64,000 nucleotides of DNA from Saprospiraceae bacterium (GCA_016714765.1 JADKCF010000016.1:1-64000); one strand, 5' to 3'; numbered from the stretch's first letter, positions 9,768-19,486 are shown. The notes: generated from the letters alone by a model not told the origin. Numbers and translations: made by a program.

Positions 9768-10093
9768 ATGAGAGCTTCATTAGCATTTCCTTCACTTCCA
9801 TTTGACCCGTACCATCATTTTAGTCCGGGTATCAGATCGGCTTTGGTTTCATCCAAGATTTACGTCCATTTTTTAGATCACATGTACTGGAGTGCCACCT
9901 TTCCACTGATTTTGGCATTGTTACCAGAGCCATGAGATTTGACAATGTTTTGGCTGCGTTATTAGAGACTGGCCAGCTCACATCCAGATATTACCTCCAT
10001 CATCATATTTGTCATCCAGAGACAGGAGTCATCATCACTACCCATCTTGATGAGCATACCACTACTATTCGATTTACTTCAGAGCAGTTGTAG
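9768..10093 (+). pseudogene. Accessory-element small protein, one frameshift
   Basis: It starts MRASLAFPSLPFDPYHHFS, then PGIRSALVSS, and VHFLDHMYWSATF. One indel near 9901 (TTTCC) leads to STDFGIVTRAMRFDNVLAAL, then LETGQLTSRYY, and TGVIITTHLDEHTTTIRFTSEQL with a stop. Without the indel it would be a protein of about 108 residues. The motif series looks like a genuine conserved small protein of plasmids, but I cannot name the family. It follows the GDWGD gene in the same direction and ends in the same hairpin, so the two probably moved together. Confidence 0.5.
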
Positions 10094-10103
10094 CCTGCCA
10101 TCG

Positions 10104-10134
10104 GTAGCCTTGGTTTATTGCCGGGCTATTTTTC
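10104..10134 (+). terminator. Hairpin after the second small accessory gene
   Basis: TAGCC (10105-10109) pairs with GGCTA (10124-10128), followed by a TTTTT tract. It shares TAGCCTTGGT and CCGGGCTATTTT with the hairpin at 9713, so it is a repeated terminator-like element. Confidence 0.5.
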
Positions 10135-10257
10135 CATAATCATGGTGTATGATCTTGTTCAGTAAAGTAATTCTAAAGTTATAAATTTAATGATAATTCA
10201 ATAATCCTATTTATTTTCAAATACTTTCCTAAATTTGTCAGGTATCCGAACAAATAT

Positions 10258-12349
10258 GTGCATTTATTTACTTTATCTCTATGCGATAAAAAAAAGAAAA
10301 TGCAAGTAAATCAATGCACCAATGAAAATTTAAAAAACAATAAAATGACAGAAGAAACACTTAAAAATCAAAAGGCAGAAGTAGAAATGGACACTAGTAA
10401 ATTATTTGATGTTTTTTTACAGAAATTAATTATAGATAAAAAATCAATTTTCAATATAATATTGCTAATATTTTAAATGAAGAGAATATAACAAGTATAA
10501 CTAATTGTTTTATCAACAATCCAATTGGAAGTGAAAACGAAGGGAAAAAGAAAGTTTCAAAGCAGATTAACGATAATGGAGATGTTGATATTAAAGCTTT
10601 TCAGTTAATTAAAGAATTAAAAAGACTAACAGAAAAGATCAAACTTGACTTTTTGATAAAATAAATAAGCAGTTTGAAAACGCAAATGCCGAAACAAAGG
10701 AGCCATTTGCTCATTTAATTTGACTGAGATACATACCAATTGCTGACACTAAGCCAAAAACCAAACAAGAAAAATCAAGTTATTTATTGGAATCGATGTA
10801 AACGGAGATTTATTTCCGAATGGTATTGCTTCATATGGAATGGCACAACAGCAAATCGACAATGAAATGGTGCATCTTGTTTGTTTGTTCTCTTTTTTGC
10901 AATCAAAAGTAACAGAAGAAGTCAAAAGTATTAATGACATTAAAAAAGTAAATGACTTAATAATCAACTGGATTTTTGATAATAAGGACAAGTCAGATGA
11001 TGTACAAGGTTGTAAAACAAAGTATTTTGAAAACATTAAGAAACAAAATGAAAAATGGGACGGGCGTATTGATATAAATAAACACTTACCAATTCATAAT
11101 ATGCTGTTACACCTTTGTAATAAGGACAAATACGAACCTATAGCTATTCAAAACCACAAAATCAGTATTGTTAAGAATCTTTATAAAGAATATCTTAAAA
11201 AAAGACTTGCCCAGTGATTATACATCGTTAAACAAAATAGATGATTACATCCTTGAGATAAAAATGAAATAAAAACAAATTCCAGATTTCAAAGCTTTTG
11301 GCACGAACCTATTGTTAGCAAATGGAAGGGTGGTTATGTGTCTAATTCTTATGAAATTCTGACACAATATCAAAAGCAAATTATTTTATATGGTGCACCT
11401 GGTACTGGAAAAACATATAATGCAAAAGAATTGATTAAGGAATTTATCAAAGTGTATAATAATTCATTCTCTGAAATAAGTGAGGATGATTTAAATGATT
11501 ATAAGTTTCAAATAGAAAATGCAGAGTCACAAAAAGAAAGTAAATACAAACTTACAGGAAACTTAAAAGACAAAAAGGTTATTTGGGATATAGTTCAATT
11601 TAATCAACCTTTTCTTATGAGGATTTTATTGAAGGTATGAGACCACAAAAGATAACGAATTGAAAATAATTGATGGCATATTTAAAAATTCGCAATAGTT
11701 GCTAATCAAGATGATAATAGAGAAAAGCGATTTATTTTGATTGTTGACGAAATAAATCGTGGCAAGATAGATAAAATATTTGGTGAATTATTATATCTAC
11801 TTGGGTACAGAAATGAATCACTAAAATTACATTATTCTGGATATGATTTTTCTATTCCGGATAATCTTTTCATAGTAGGTACAATGAATACTGCTGACAA
11901 AAGTATAGCATTATTAGATGTTGCATTGCGTAGAAGGTTTTGGTTTGTAAGGTGAACCTCAAGAAAGTGTATTAATCAAAAAATTTGAAATTGATGGCGA
12001 CATTAAAGTTAATGGGAAGACAATCCTGAGAATATCAAAAAAATGACTGTCAAATTATTTAGATTGTTAAATGATGACGAAAAAGGCATTTTAAAAGAGT
12101 TGAGATGATGCTTCAGAGTTAAAGATTGGTCATTCATACTTCCTGAAAATAATTAAGAAGGATGAAAATGGGGATGATCTGGAACCGGATTTCAGCGATT
12201 TGAAAAATATATGGTTTTATTCAATTGTCCCGCTACTCTTGAAGAATATTGTAGTTTTAACAAAGCTTTACTTTCAGATTATTTACGAAAAAATTAAAAT
12301 TGATTTATCTGAACGCAAAACGTACCTTAGAAAAATAGCAAAAATCTAA
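10258..12349 (+). pseudogene. mcrB: McrB-like AAA+ GTPase of a type IV restriction system, heavily frameshifted
   Basis: This is the motor subunit of modification-dependent restriction. The N-terminal part (10345-11217 across frames, with MAQQQIDNEMVHLVCLFSFL near 10840) would be the target-recognition region; I do not recognise its fold. The AAA+ core has Walker A QIILYGAPGTGKTYNAKELI (near 11390), then VQFNQPF...YEDFIEGMRP after a break, Walker B FILIVDEINRGKIDKIFGEL (near 11730), and the McrB signature GTMNTADKSIALLDVALRRRF (near 11880). The C-terminal part reads DASELKIGHSYF and KNIWFYSIVPLLEEY. At least eight indels disrupt it. Start could be 10258, 10300 or 10345. Confidence 0.85.
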
Positions 12350-12353
12350 TAAT

Positions 12354-13926
12354 ATGGAATGGATTTTAAGCGAATGGATTGGAGCAGGTCATAATTATGT
12401 AAAACTAGATGATGATTTGATAATCGAATTAAATGTTCAGAATTATATAAGTTCCACCAATGAAGAAGAAATAAAAAAAATAATTTCAAAAAGAAATAAT
12501 ATAACAGAAAAAAAGAAATCCATGCTATTAAAATTGAGGAATATCTAAATGAATTAAAAAAACAATTTGTATAGAGAATATTCAGAGTATCATATCTTCG
12601 GTTGAGTATATAGAAATAGAATCGTTATTGAAACAGCCAAAATAAACAATTATCATAAAGCTAAATTAAACAAAGAAGACGTTAATCCTATTATTGATTT
12701 TATCGAGATTAAAGATGAACTCTATGTTAGGACATATCAATATGCAGCAGAATTTGAAATAAAACTTGATGAGAAAAATACATCCACATTAAAAAATTAA
12801 ACTTGAGCCGCGAAATCTAGTTAGTGAAGCAAATTTTATTAAAATGTTTGAAACCATCTTTAATTTCCATAGGCTTGAAAATATTTCGGGTGGAAAATCT
12901 AACTCATTTCTATTGCTTTATTATCTCGCATTCATTGGACGGTTAACGGAGGTGTTGAAGCACGGCCTATATCGCGAATATATTGATTTAGAAGAAAATT
13001 TAACTTTTTTAAAGAGAGACTGAATATTTCAGAGCATTTTAAGATTAAATAAATTCAATAAACACCGAGTATATTGTGAATTTTCAGAGCTAACTCCTAA
13101 TAATTTAATTAATCAAACTATTAAAACAACACTTAATCTAATTCAAAAACATTTCAGCAGATATAAAATTTTACAACATGAAATACGGAAAATTAAATCT
13201 AGTTTTTTTGATGATGATGTTAGTGAAATGAAATTCAATATTAATTCAATAAAACAATACGATATAACAGGCAGAATAAAAGATATGAAGAGATTATGAA
13301 TTATTGCCAATAATATATTACAAAATATGGGTGGCTCTTTTAATGTTGAGAACAAATGAATTATAGTGCTTTTTATGTTGACACATGAATGACCTATTTG
13401 AAAAATATGTAGAGAAAAGCTAATTGAATCTGCAATACACAGTAATAATGATAAGGATTTCAACATAATTAAGGAAATAATATTAGAAAACTCAAATTGT
13501 GATAGTTTTTTCGTAGAAATACAAAATCAAGTTTATTATGCACTTGATGAAGAATTGGTATTTACAATAAAACCAGACTTTCTTATAAAAAACAGTGAAG
13601 GAGAAGTAATTGCTGTTGCCGACACAAAATACAAAAGGCTGAATAGAAATAAAATAAAAAACTATGGAATTTCTAGCAGTGATGTTTACCAATTATTATC
13701 ATACGCTTATAAATTCAACACAAATAAAATTATATTAATTTATCCTAAACCACCCAAAAAAGAATTCATCAATGATTTGTCTTTTACCATTAAAAATGAC
13801 AGTGATATGAATAATTCAAAAATATTGTACATATGTTATGTTGATTTAATCGAAGAGCGAGATTTAAAGGAAAAAGAATTAACCATAGCAGAAGAAGCAA
13901 AAATCCTAGAAGTTGTCATAAATTGA
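12354..13926 (+). pseudogene. mcrC: McrC-like nuclease subunit, heavily frameshifted
   Basis: The partner nuclease of McrB, starting five bases after it. The N-terminal frame is MEWILSEWIGAGHNYVKLDD. Further on, EPRNLVSEANFIKMFETIF (near 12805) and GLYREYIDLEENLTFL (near 12970) are the McrC core, followed by FSELTPNNLINQTIKTTL. The intact last frame (from about 13480) has the PD-(D/E)xK site: TIKPDFLIKNSEGEVIAVAD, then DTKYKRL, and DVYQLLSYAYKF. About six breaks occur, including TAA or TGA stops near 12800, 13023, 13300 and 13358. Cytosolic. The family call is strong; a working enzyme is unlikely as read. Confidence 0.85.
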
Positions 13927-14136
13927 AAATTAGACTCATATAATGTAATATAGGCTAAAGTATGGCGAATAGTCCTAGTTTGATGTGGTTTATTTAATAA
14001 ACTAAAACGAAAGTTGACAGTTTTAATCTCTGAAATCGCCATCCTCGCCACCTCGTAAACCGATAGTTTTTTATTACTTACCTTATATTGCTTAATTTTA
14101 TAAAATTATAACTTATTAATATATCCAAAAATATCT
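13927..14136. other. AT-rich spacer between McrC and the minus-strand operon
   Basis: Nothing coding is seen. It contains AAACCGATAG near 14057, a partial match to the repeat arm at 8.4 kb. The composition changes sharply at about 14150, where GC rises. Confidence 0.3.
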
Positions 14137-14173
14137 TAAAAAAAAAAGGGGCCCCGAACCAACATCCGGAGCC
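14137..14173 (-). terminator. Rho-independent terminator of the 14.2-15.9 kb operon
   Basis: Read on the minus strand, GGCTCCG (14173-14167) pairs with CGGGGCC (14156-14150), one G-T pair in seven, and a long T tract follows (plus-strand A run 14138-14147). It lies 41 bases after the last gene of the operon. Confidence 0.8.
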
Positions 14174-14213
14174 TAACCCATGCAAACAACCAAAACTTAA
14201 TCTCAACCTTACC

Positions 14214-14399
14214 CTAATCCTTAGGCTTTTCCGGTGGCCACAACCGATGCAATCCCTTCGACACCCCAAAACTCACCATCGCACCAACACACGCCAGGAT
14301 TCCGGTCTTTAGTATGTCGCTGCCATCCACGATTCCAATGAATGCGATCACGGTACCACCGAGCGTACCCATGGCCTGATCACTATGGTGAATTCCCAT
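14214..14399 (-). CDS. Small membrane protein, holin-like in size
   Basis: A 61-residue protein, MGIHHSDQAMGTLGG then TVIAFIGIVDGSDILKTGIL and ACVGAMVSFGVSKGLHRLW, with two predicted membrane helices and a basic C-terminus. The upstream gene overlaps it by 52 bases in another frame. Its start is fixed by a very strong ribosome site (14404-14411). Pairs of small membrane proteins next to a DUF5675 gene recur in Bacteroidota; a phage-lysis-like origin is possible but unproven. Confidence 0.65.
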   Translation of the reverse strand: MGIHHSDQAMGTLGGTVIAFIGIVDGSDILKTGILACVGAMVSFGVSKGLHRLWPPEKPKD

Positions 14400-14638
14400 C
14401 GATACCTCCTTCTCCTTTGCCCGATGACATCATCTCCAATGTTGGTAAACTGACTTACAGCCGTAGCCACACCACCAGCTGTCACCAAATATCCACCTAT
14501 TGTCACCACAACTGCAGGAAGCGATACCGGTGCAGTAAGCAACACCGTGCCCACACCTGCCATGATCAACCCTATATTTCGGAGCACCTTAAAAAACTTT
14601 GGCGTCGGTGCCTTTGCCCTTTCTATGATTTTACTCAT
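14348..14638 (-). CDS. Small two-helix membrane protein
   Basis: A 96-residue product from the ATG at 14638. It starts MSKIIERAKAPTPKFFKVLR and has two hydrophobic segments (NIGLIMAGVGTVLLTAPV and LPAVVVTIGGYLVTAGGVAT), then VSQFTNIGDDVIGQRRRR. Its ATG overlaps the DUF5675 stop as TGATG, so the genes are coupled. The last 20 residues overlap the next gene and look unlike the rest, so the true end may be earlier if an indel lies near 14410. Function unknown. Confidence 0.7.
   Translation of the reverse strand: MSKIIERAKAPTPKFFKVLRNIGLIMAGVGTVLLTAPVSLPAVVVTIGGYLVTAGGVATAVSQFTNIGDDVIGQRRRRYRWEFTIVIRPWVRSVVP
14404..14411 (-). promoter_or_regulatory. Strong Shine-Dalgarno site for the 61-residue gene
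   Basis: Minus strand AAGGAGGT, four bases before the ATG at 14399, preceded by another AAGGAGA. Such a full site is unusual in Bacteroidota, which mostly use AT-rich leaders. It lies inside the end of the upstream gene. Confidence 0.6.
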
Positions 14639-15033
14639 CACTTTTTACTTTTAATTTCAATAAAATGTTCCTTCTCTCCACTTATCTTCAGATTCTCAAT
14701 GATATAGTTCAAAGCCAGTCTGGAATGCTGACCTTTTCCATTACCAGTCAAAGAGAACACCGGAGCAATACAGCCCCGGAGTTCCTTCTGAGCATCATTG
14801 GCCACATGTACCAGGATACCGGATCTGCCTTTCACACCATTTACCTGCAGGCATTCACCGAATTTTGGATGTTGAATGATGGCCACTGGATAAACTCCCT
14901 CCGGCACACACGATACATTTCGCTCATTATTGGCCCATCTCAATTCAATACTCCGACACAGCAAGATACCTTTGATAAAAATCAACCCATCCGTCCAGGT
15001 ATCCCGATACAACCTTTGAAGCTCAATTACCAT
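14638..15033 (-). CDS. DUF5675 family protein
   Basis: A 131-residue soluble protein matching the DUF5675 family. It has ELQRLYRDTWTDGLIFI at the start, then ERNVSCVPEGVYPVAI, HPKFGECLQVNGVKGRSGIL, VHVANDAQKELRGCIAP, and ends in a basic tail. The conserved pattern CvPeGxYp...RsgIliHxAN...L.GCI resembles a small fold associated with phage-like and secretion-related loci; its activity is unknown. The ATG at 15033 is preferred to a GTG at 15051 because a purine-rich AAAAGAATTTGAG precedes it. It is second in the minus-strand operon. Confidence 0.8.
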   Translation of the reverse strand: MVIELQRLYRDTWTDGLIFIKGILLCRSIELRWANNERNVSCVPEGVYPVAIIQHPKFGECLQVNGVKGRSGILVHVANDAQKELRGCIAPVFSLTGNGKGQHSRLALNYIIENLKISGEKEHFIEIKSKK

Positions 15034-15054
15034 CTCAAATTCTTTTAACACTAA

Positions 15055-15120
15055 ACACTAATTACCAAAGTCTAAAGACCAAAGACCAACCCCTAAAGAC
15101 CAAAGACTAATCCCTAAATA
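15055..15120. repeat. Short imperfect tandem repeat
   Basis: About four imperfect units of (C)TAAAGACCAAAGAC with spacers ACCAACCC or TAATCCC fill the gap between the DUF5675 gene and the ARQK-family gene. Probably slippage-prone spacer DNA. Confidence 0.6.
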
Positions 15121-15127
15121 CCCAACA

Positions 15128-15880
15128 TTACACCACCTCAATCACCGCCAAGGAATTATACCCACCATTCTTCAGAGAATACTGGCTACCATTCACTTCC
15201 TGGAAAAATTCGATCAGCAATACAAACACATGGATACCTGTGGCCAAAGTTGGCGCAGCAGCATGTGTGAGATTGATCGTTGCTGCAGTACCATTTGCAG
15301 TAAGGTTGACCGTATTGCTCAAAGAAGTCTCAAACTCTCCTGTCGCAAAATCAACCTTTGCCCATCCACTTGTAATGCTCATGTGCGTAGATCCGGGAGC
15401 AACTGCCACATCCATGACTGGGACCAGATCAACAATAGCCAATGCACCGGTAGTGGTATTCAGTGTGTACGGTTTAAAAAGAATACTGCTCAATACCGAT
15501 TTGATATTGAAGTTAAATCCCTTTAGCACTGCTTTTCCTTCCGGCAGGTCAAAGCCCTCATGTACATGCCTTTCCCCACGGGCATTGGCAGCGTCCAGAT
15601 TTTTGACGTCCGTCATCACCTTTGTCAGTCGTGAAGTCACCAGCTTATCACTGGCCGTCATCATCAGATTTCGAAATGCAGTTCTCAACTGCTTGCCGGC
15701 TGTTGCCGACATCCCAAATTCGGAACCATTCTCTCTGGTCCTTTGGAACGCCGGATCATTGGCGATGCGATCACCGGAAATTCCTCCCTTGGTTTTTACC
15801 AGATATTCTCCATCTGATTTGTAAAATGTGAGTTCATCAAGCGTTCCCTCAATCTTCAAAAAACTCTTCTGTCTAGCCAT
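15128..15880 (-). CDS. Bacteroidota ARQKxxxKxxGTxxxLTFYK-family protein
   Basis: A 250-residue protein. The N-terminal half has MARQKSFLKIEGTLDELTFY, the conserved GDRIANDPAFQRTRENGSEF and RTAFRNLMMTASDKLVTSRL, then KGFNFN. The C-terminal half is beta-rich with Thr and Ala. Many Bacteroidota carry this protein, often in several copies near DUF5675 and small membrane genes. It has no signal peptide or known catalytic motif. Its role is unknown; a structural phage-like or assembly role would fit but is only inference. It is the first gene of the operon. Confidence 0.75.
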   Translation of the reverse strand: MARQKSFLKIEGTLDELTFYKSDGEYLVKTKGGISGDRIANDPAFQRTRENGSEFGMSATAGKQLRTAFRNLMMTASDKLVTSRLTKVMTDVKNLDAANARGERHVHEGFDLPEGKAVLKGFNFNIKSVLSSILFKPYTLNTTTGALAIVDLVPVMDVAVAPGSTHMSITSGWAKVDFATGEFETSLSNTVNLTANGTAATINLTHAAAPTLATGIHVFVLLIEFFQEVNGSQYSLKNGGYNSLAVIEVV

Positions 15881-15910
15881 ACGACTTGATTTTAAATGTT
15901 AAATAATACC

Positions 15911-15918
15911 CAAAGGTA
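15911..15918 (-). promoter_or_regulatory. Putative -7 box for the ARQK operon
   Basis: The minus strand reads TACCTTTG, matching the Bacteroidota TAnnTTTG box, 30 bases upstream of the ATG at 15880. A TTTG lies 15 bases further upstream (15934-15937), closer than the usual -33 spacing. Confidence 0.4.
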
Positions 15919-16180
15919 GTATCACATTTCCCACAAAGTCAATATAAAGCATTCTTATATGGAATAAATCGCCATTAATTACCAAAATATGCTAATTAAA
16001 ATAGTGACTTTTGAATTTAAATTCCCACTTTGATGTTATATTTGTATTACAATTTTAACGTTCGCTTACCACCCTTAAAATTTTGCCCCGTTCCCGTATC
16101 GATACTCCATAGCTAAGGTATGGGTAATGTATGGGGAGAGTATCACAAATTATGTTAAATAGGATTGAAACAGGAGTTGT
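15919..16180. other. Divergent intergenic region with imperfect inverted repeat
   Basis: It holds a plus-strand TATATTTG box near 16035 and an imperfect inverted repeat, GATACTCC (16099-16106) with GGAGAGTATC (16135-16144), just upstream of the gene at 16181. This could be an operator. No further gene is seen. Confidence 0.3.
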
Positions 16181-16372
16181 ATGTCAAGATTAATCATCTA
16201 TCCCAAAGAGATAAGTTCGATCACCGGAAAGAACTATAAATCTTCCTGGCACCTCTTGCTTAAAATTAAAAAACATTTCGGCAAAGATGATCACCAGTTT
16301 GTCACCATTAAGGAGTTTAGCAACTATACCGGAATACCGGAAGCAGAAGTCTTAGCGAAAATATTGCATTAA
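16181..16372 (+). CDS. Small Bacteroidota protein, likely DNA-binding type
   Basis: A 63-residue protein, MSRLIIYPKEISSITGKNYK then LLLKIKKHFGKDDHQFVTIK and EFSNYTGIPEAEVLAKIL. The pattern IYPKEIxxITGxxxxxxxxLLxKIKxxFGKxxHQFVTxxEFxxYTGI recurs in short Bacteroidota proteins. The first part resembles an excisionase or MerR-like winged helix, so DNA binding is plausible. It converges on rteC and overlaps it by four bases. An inverted repeat lies upstream at 16099-16144. Confidence 0.6.
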   Translation: MSRLIIYPKEISSITGKNYKSSWHLLLKIKKHFGKDDHQFVTIKEFSNYTGIPEAEVLAKILH

Positions 16373-17142
16373 GTTTTTTCAAGATTCTTTTCAATATCAT
16401 TCTCAATAATAGTTTTCAGGAAATCCAGAAACTTAAAAGGGTCCTCACTATTGATGTTATCTTGATACTTTTTATAATAATCCTTAAGATCAATATTAAA
16501 GGTAACTTGAAAATATTCCATAAGGTCAGCGATGGTAACATTTCCATTATTGATCAAATTACCTTTTACCATAACATTGACCAATATCACTGCCTGTATT
16601 TTAGTGCCTGTCCACTTAAACTTCGGATAATCCTTCAGCTTTTCTTCAAAAGTTCTGGGATCAGTGGCGTTATGTAAAAAATCTTCAATCATCTGGGTGC
16701 CTTGTAGAACTGCAAAGATATTCCTTTCTTCAAAGTTTTTTCTAAAAATCACATGATCATTATTAACATATCCTGCGCGATAGTATTCAAACATATCAAC
16801 CTGTCTGTCAAAGGTGTTTTTGACATCCTTCAGGCAATCAAAATAGTATTTTTTACTCCCTTTCTTCAATCCAACCGGATATCTGGACATAATTTTGAAA
16901 ATGGTCTTATAAAAGACGCCATATTTATAAAACTGAGGTTTGATTATTTTAAAGTATAAAATCTCATCATCTGGTCCTTTGAAAGCAAAGTCATTTTCAA
17001 TTTTAGAAATGCTTTCAGATAATTCAATAAAGATGTTTAGCCTAAACTGAATCAAGGGCAGAGCGAAACATTCTGTATGTGGGGTCTCAATACAAGCATC
17101 TTCAAATTCTTTTAGAATGGAAAGTAGCTTCTCAAATAGCAT
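16369..17142 (-). CDS. RteC-family protein
   Basis: A 257-residue protein resembling RteC (PF09357). RteC of Bacteroides conjugative transposons activates excision; homologues are spread over Bacteroidota elements. Key stretches are FIELSESISKIENDF, DEILYFKIIKPQFYKYGVF, KSRYPVGLKKGSKKYYFDCL-like text, FEYYRAGYVNNDHVIFRK and FKWTGTKIQAVILVNVMV. The C-terminal part (KDYYKKYQDNINSEDPFKFL) fits the family's helical end. Its presence supports an integrative-element origin for this part of the window. No membrane segment. Confidence 0.75.
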   Translation of the reverse strand: MLFEKLLSILKEFEDACIETPHTECFALPLIQFRLNIFIELSESISKIENDFAFKGPDDEILYFKIIKPQFYKYGVFYKTIFKIMSRYPVGLKKGSKKYYFDCLKDVKNTFDRQVDMFEYYRAGYVNNDHVIFRKNFEERNIFAVLQGTQMIEDFLHNATDPRTFEEKLKDYPKFKWTGTKIQAVILVNVMVKGNLINNGNVTIADLMEYFQVTFNIDLKDYYKKYQDNINSEDPFKFLDFLKTIIENDIEKNLEKT

Positions 17143-17271
17143 ACAAAAAATATGGGATTTAGGTTCTTCAGACTTTTAGTTGCACTCTTTTTTTGAATAA
17201 CGCAATATTTGATATTATTGTCATAAAAAAACTCAAGAATTTTTCATAAAGCAATCGCCGTTAACAAAAAA

Positions 17272-17296
17272 ACCCACCTTTTGAGTGGGCTTTTAT
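17272..17296. terminator. Terminator-like hairpin
   Basis: CCCAC (17273-17277) and GTGGG (17285-17289) close a loop of TTTTG type, with an A run before and a T run after, so it can work on either strand. It sits upstream of rteC, so on the minus strand it may insulate that gene. Confidence 0.55.
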
Positions 17297-17321
17297 TCTT
17301 TAACTTAGCTATAATAATTGG

Positions 17322-17560
17322 ATGTACTACGAAAACTCAGATAAGCATATAAAAACCCTGAATGAACTCTATACACTCGTGGTGAACGTTGAAAAGAAAG
17401 CATGAGGACATAATTACAAACAAAGAGCAATATTGTATCTTTAAATGCTTAGCTCTTAAGGTTAATAATAAAAACGAAACCAATAGAAAACGAGCACAAA
17501 GGGTATTTCCATTACAATGCACAAGTAGTCACAGAGAAAACGGTACTTCCTGAATGGTTT
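17322..17560 (+). pseudogene. Small-protein remnant with ELYTLVV motif
   Basis: An ATG opens YYENSDKHIKTLNELYTLVV, then NVEKKA and a stop. One indel near 17400 would continue it as KHEDIITNKEQYCIFKCLAL and run to a stop near 17552. The segment coding ELYTLVV is nearly identical in DNA to 26477-26501, where the frame reads KHIELYALVVKIKET. This suggests two copies of one small gene of the element. Function unknown. Confidence 0.35.
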
Positions 17561-17572
17561 TTTTGACTTTGC

Positions 17573-18336
17573 TTATAATACAATATCGTCCATCCACGAT
17601 TTAAAGTCATTGACCCGCTCTCTGCTTACAATACGTGCATCACCTTCCAAAAATTTTGTAGCTACCGCCAGTCGGCCATTCAGATGTGTACTTACCTTTA
17701 TGATACCACTCACATGAAGGATAACTTTACGGTTGATCCGAAAAAATCTCCGGGTGGCAATAGTGTTTCCAGTTGATCTAGTGAATAATCTATCATATAT
17801 CGCTGTCCGGCAAAAGTTTGCAAAAATGTCATACTTTCTTTAGATTCGAAATGATGGATTTGATCTGCATTTATAGTTTCGATATTTTGACCCAAACGAA
17901 CCATAAACCGTTTTTTATATTGGTTTTGAGTACTCTGGTACGTTGATTTTAATTGTTCTATGACATTTTGGGGTATAACATTATATCGTCTGGCATACTT
18001 ATCTAAAGCAAATCTTAAATCATTGATATGAATGGGTTTTAAAAGATAGTCAATGCTGTTGTGTTTGAATGCCTGTATGGCATAATCGTCATATGCTGTG
18101 GTAAATATGATAGGGGTTGAAATGGAAGTATCTGAAAGCAAATCAAAACCCGACCCATCTGCTAAATGAACATCAAGAAATAAAAGATCGACTTTCAAGC
18201 CTCTAAAAAATGCTTCTTTTACAGATTTTACTGTGTCAAACTTACCCAGTACTTCGATACTTTTATCAATTTTTATCAACAAATGAGCCAAATGTTCTGC
18301 AGATAAATCTTCGTCTTCTACAATGATTACATTCAT
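17573..18336 (-). pseudogene. LytTR-family response regulator, one frameshift
   Basis: The receiver domain (residues 1-120) has the acidic pair EDED at 7-10, phosphoacceptor Asp55 in LLFLDVHLADGSG, the TTAYDDYA switch strand and KP in LLKPI. A LytTR DNA-binding domain follows (RFMVRLGQNIETINADQIHH). Near 17745 an indel in the A6 run shifts the frame: DFFGSTVKL should read DFFRINRKVILHV, and the true end is then VNDFKSWMDDIVL with the stop at 17573. As read, translation ends at 17710. Its start overlaps the kinase stop as ATGA. It probably controls nearby cell-surface genes. Confidence 0.85.
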
Positions 18337-19377
18337 GAAATATTATTTGAATCCAAATTGGTTTTTATGCTCCTGTCTGTGATTTCCAAAAGTGGCAACT
18401 TTACGGTAAAAATATTATTTTCCTTGCTTATTTCTACTTTTTTTACACCAAAAAACGCGTATCTTTTTTGAATATTTTTAAGGCCCATACCGTAGCCATG
18501 TGTGGTGTCTGATCGCGGCTGAATCCTGTTTTCAATAATCAATATATCATCTTGATCGTGTATGTGTACGTACAGGGGCGTTGCTTGTGATGTTTCGTTA
18601 TGCTGAATCGTATTTTCTACCAACATTTGCAGACACATAGGAGGTAAAAACTTTTTTTGATACTTCACTTATGTCTATTTTGAAAGTTATACTGCTCCCA
18701 AATCTGATTTTTAATAAATAAATATAGTGATTCAAAAAAAGCAACTCTTCTTCCAATGTGACCAACTCAGACGTCTTTGTGTCTAGTGCATAACGATATA
18801 CTTTGGACAATTCGTTGATAAAATCAACAGCCTTATCTTGATCTTTATATACTAAAGAAGTAAGTACACTTAAGTTATTGAACAAAAAATGAGGATTGAG
18901 CTGATTTTTCAGATTCTGCATTTGGGCTTGCATGCTTTCTGTTTTATATTTTTCTACTTCCAGCATACTGTCCTTTAATGCACTGAAAAATTGCCAGCTT
19001 ATTTGTATTGCCAAAACCACATAAGTAATACAAAGCGCCGGCAGAAATGTCTCTGCCATTTTACGATTGATGATTCGACCATCTCCAAATTTGACTTGGT
19101 GTATGATGTACATAAGCACAAAAAGCGTTATGGTAGTAAAAAGTGTGCTAAAAACTATTTGTAAAATAAGTCTGCGTTTGGGTCGTTTTATCCACGGGAT
19201 ACGTTTATTCAGCTGTTGATCTATATACACATTACCAAACCACAAGATCAGAATGATGACAATAATGAAGATTAAGTCCCAATGCCAAAATTCTTCCAAA
19301 CGGAAAAATGCCAACTTAAACAGAAGTGCAATCCCTACTGCATAAATTAGAACCCAGATCAATTTTTTATTTTTCAA
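18333..19377 (-). pseudogene. LytS-like sensor histidine kinase, one frameshift
   Basis: An inner-membrane kinase of the His_kinase (PF06580) type. Four hydrophobic segments occupy residues 6-140, then a coiled stretch leads to KNQLNPHFLFNNLSVL with phosphoacceptor His163. The frame breaks at about 18655 in a T7 run, after which the ATPase domain reads LPPMCLQMLVENTIQHNE (N box) and GYGMGLKNIQKRY (G box). The two pieces join without loss, so an assembly indel is likely. It is co-transcribed with the LytTR regulator, whose start overlaps its stop. Confidence 0.85.
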
Positions 19378-19486
19378 AATAGAAACATGTTTGGTTTGAT
19401 TAATTTGAAGACAAAAGTATACTTATCATGACAGTCATATGCTAATTCGTTTGTTTTGACAAAACTTTACTTTACAAATCTAATTT

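Larger units (their letters stand above)
17143..17572. other. Intergenic region with hairpin and small-gene remnant
   Basis: The hairpin at 17272-17296 and a possible small coding remnant at 17322-17560 are listed separately. The rest is AT-rich without features. Confidence 0.4.

Noticed and set aside
15240..15824. 194-codon frame opposite the ARQK-family gene
   Set aside because: It is antisense to a conserved gene and reflects that gene's base composition.
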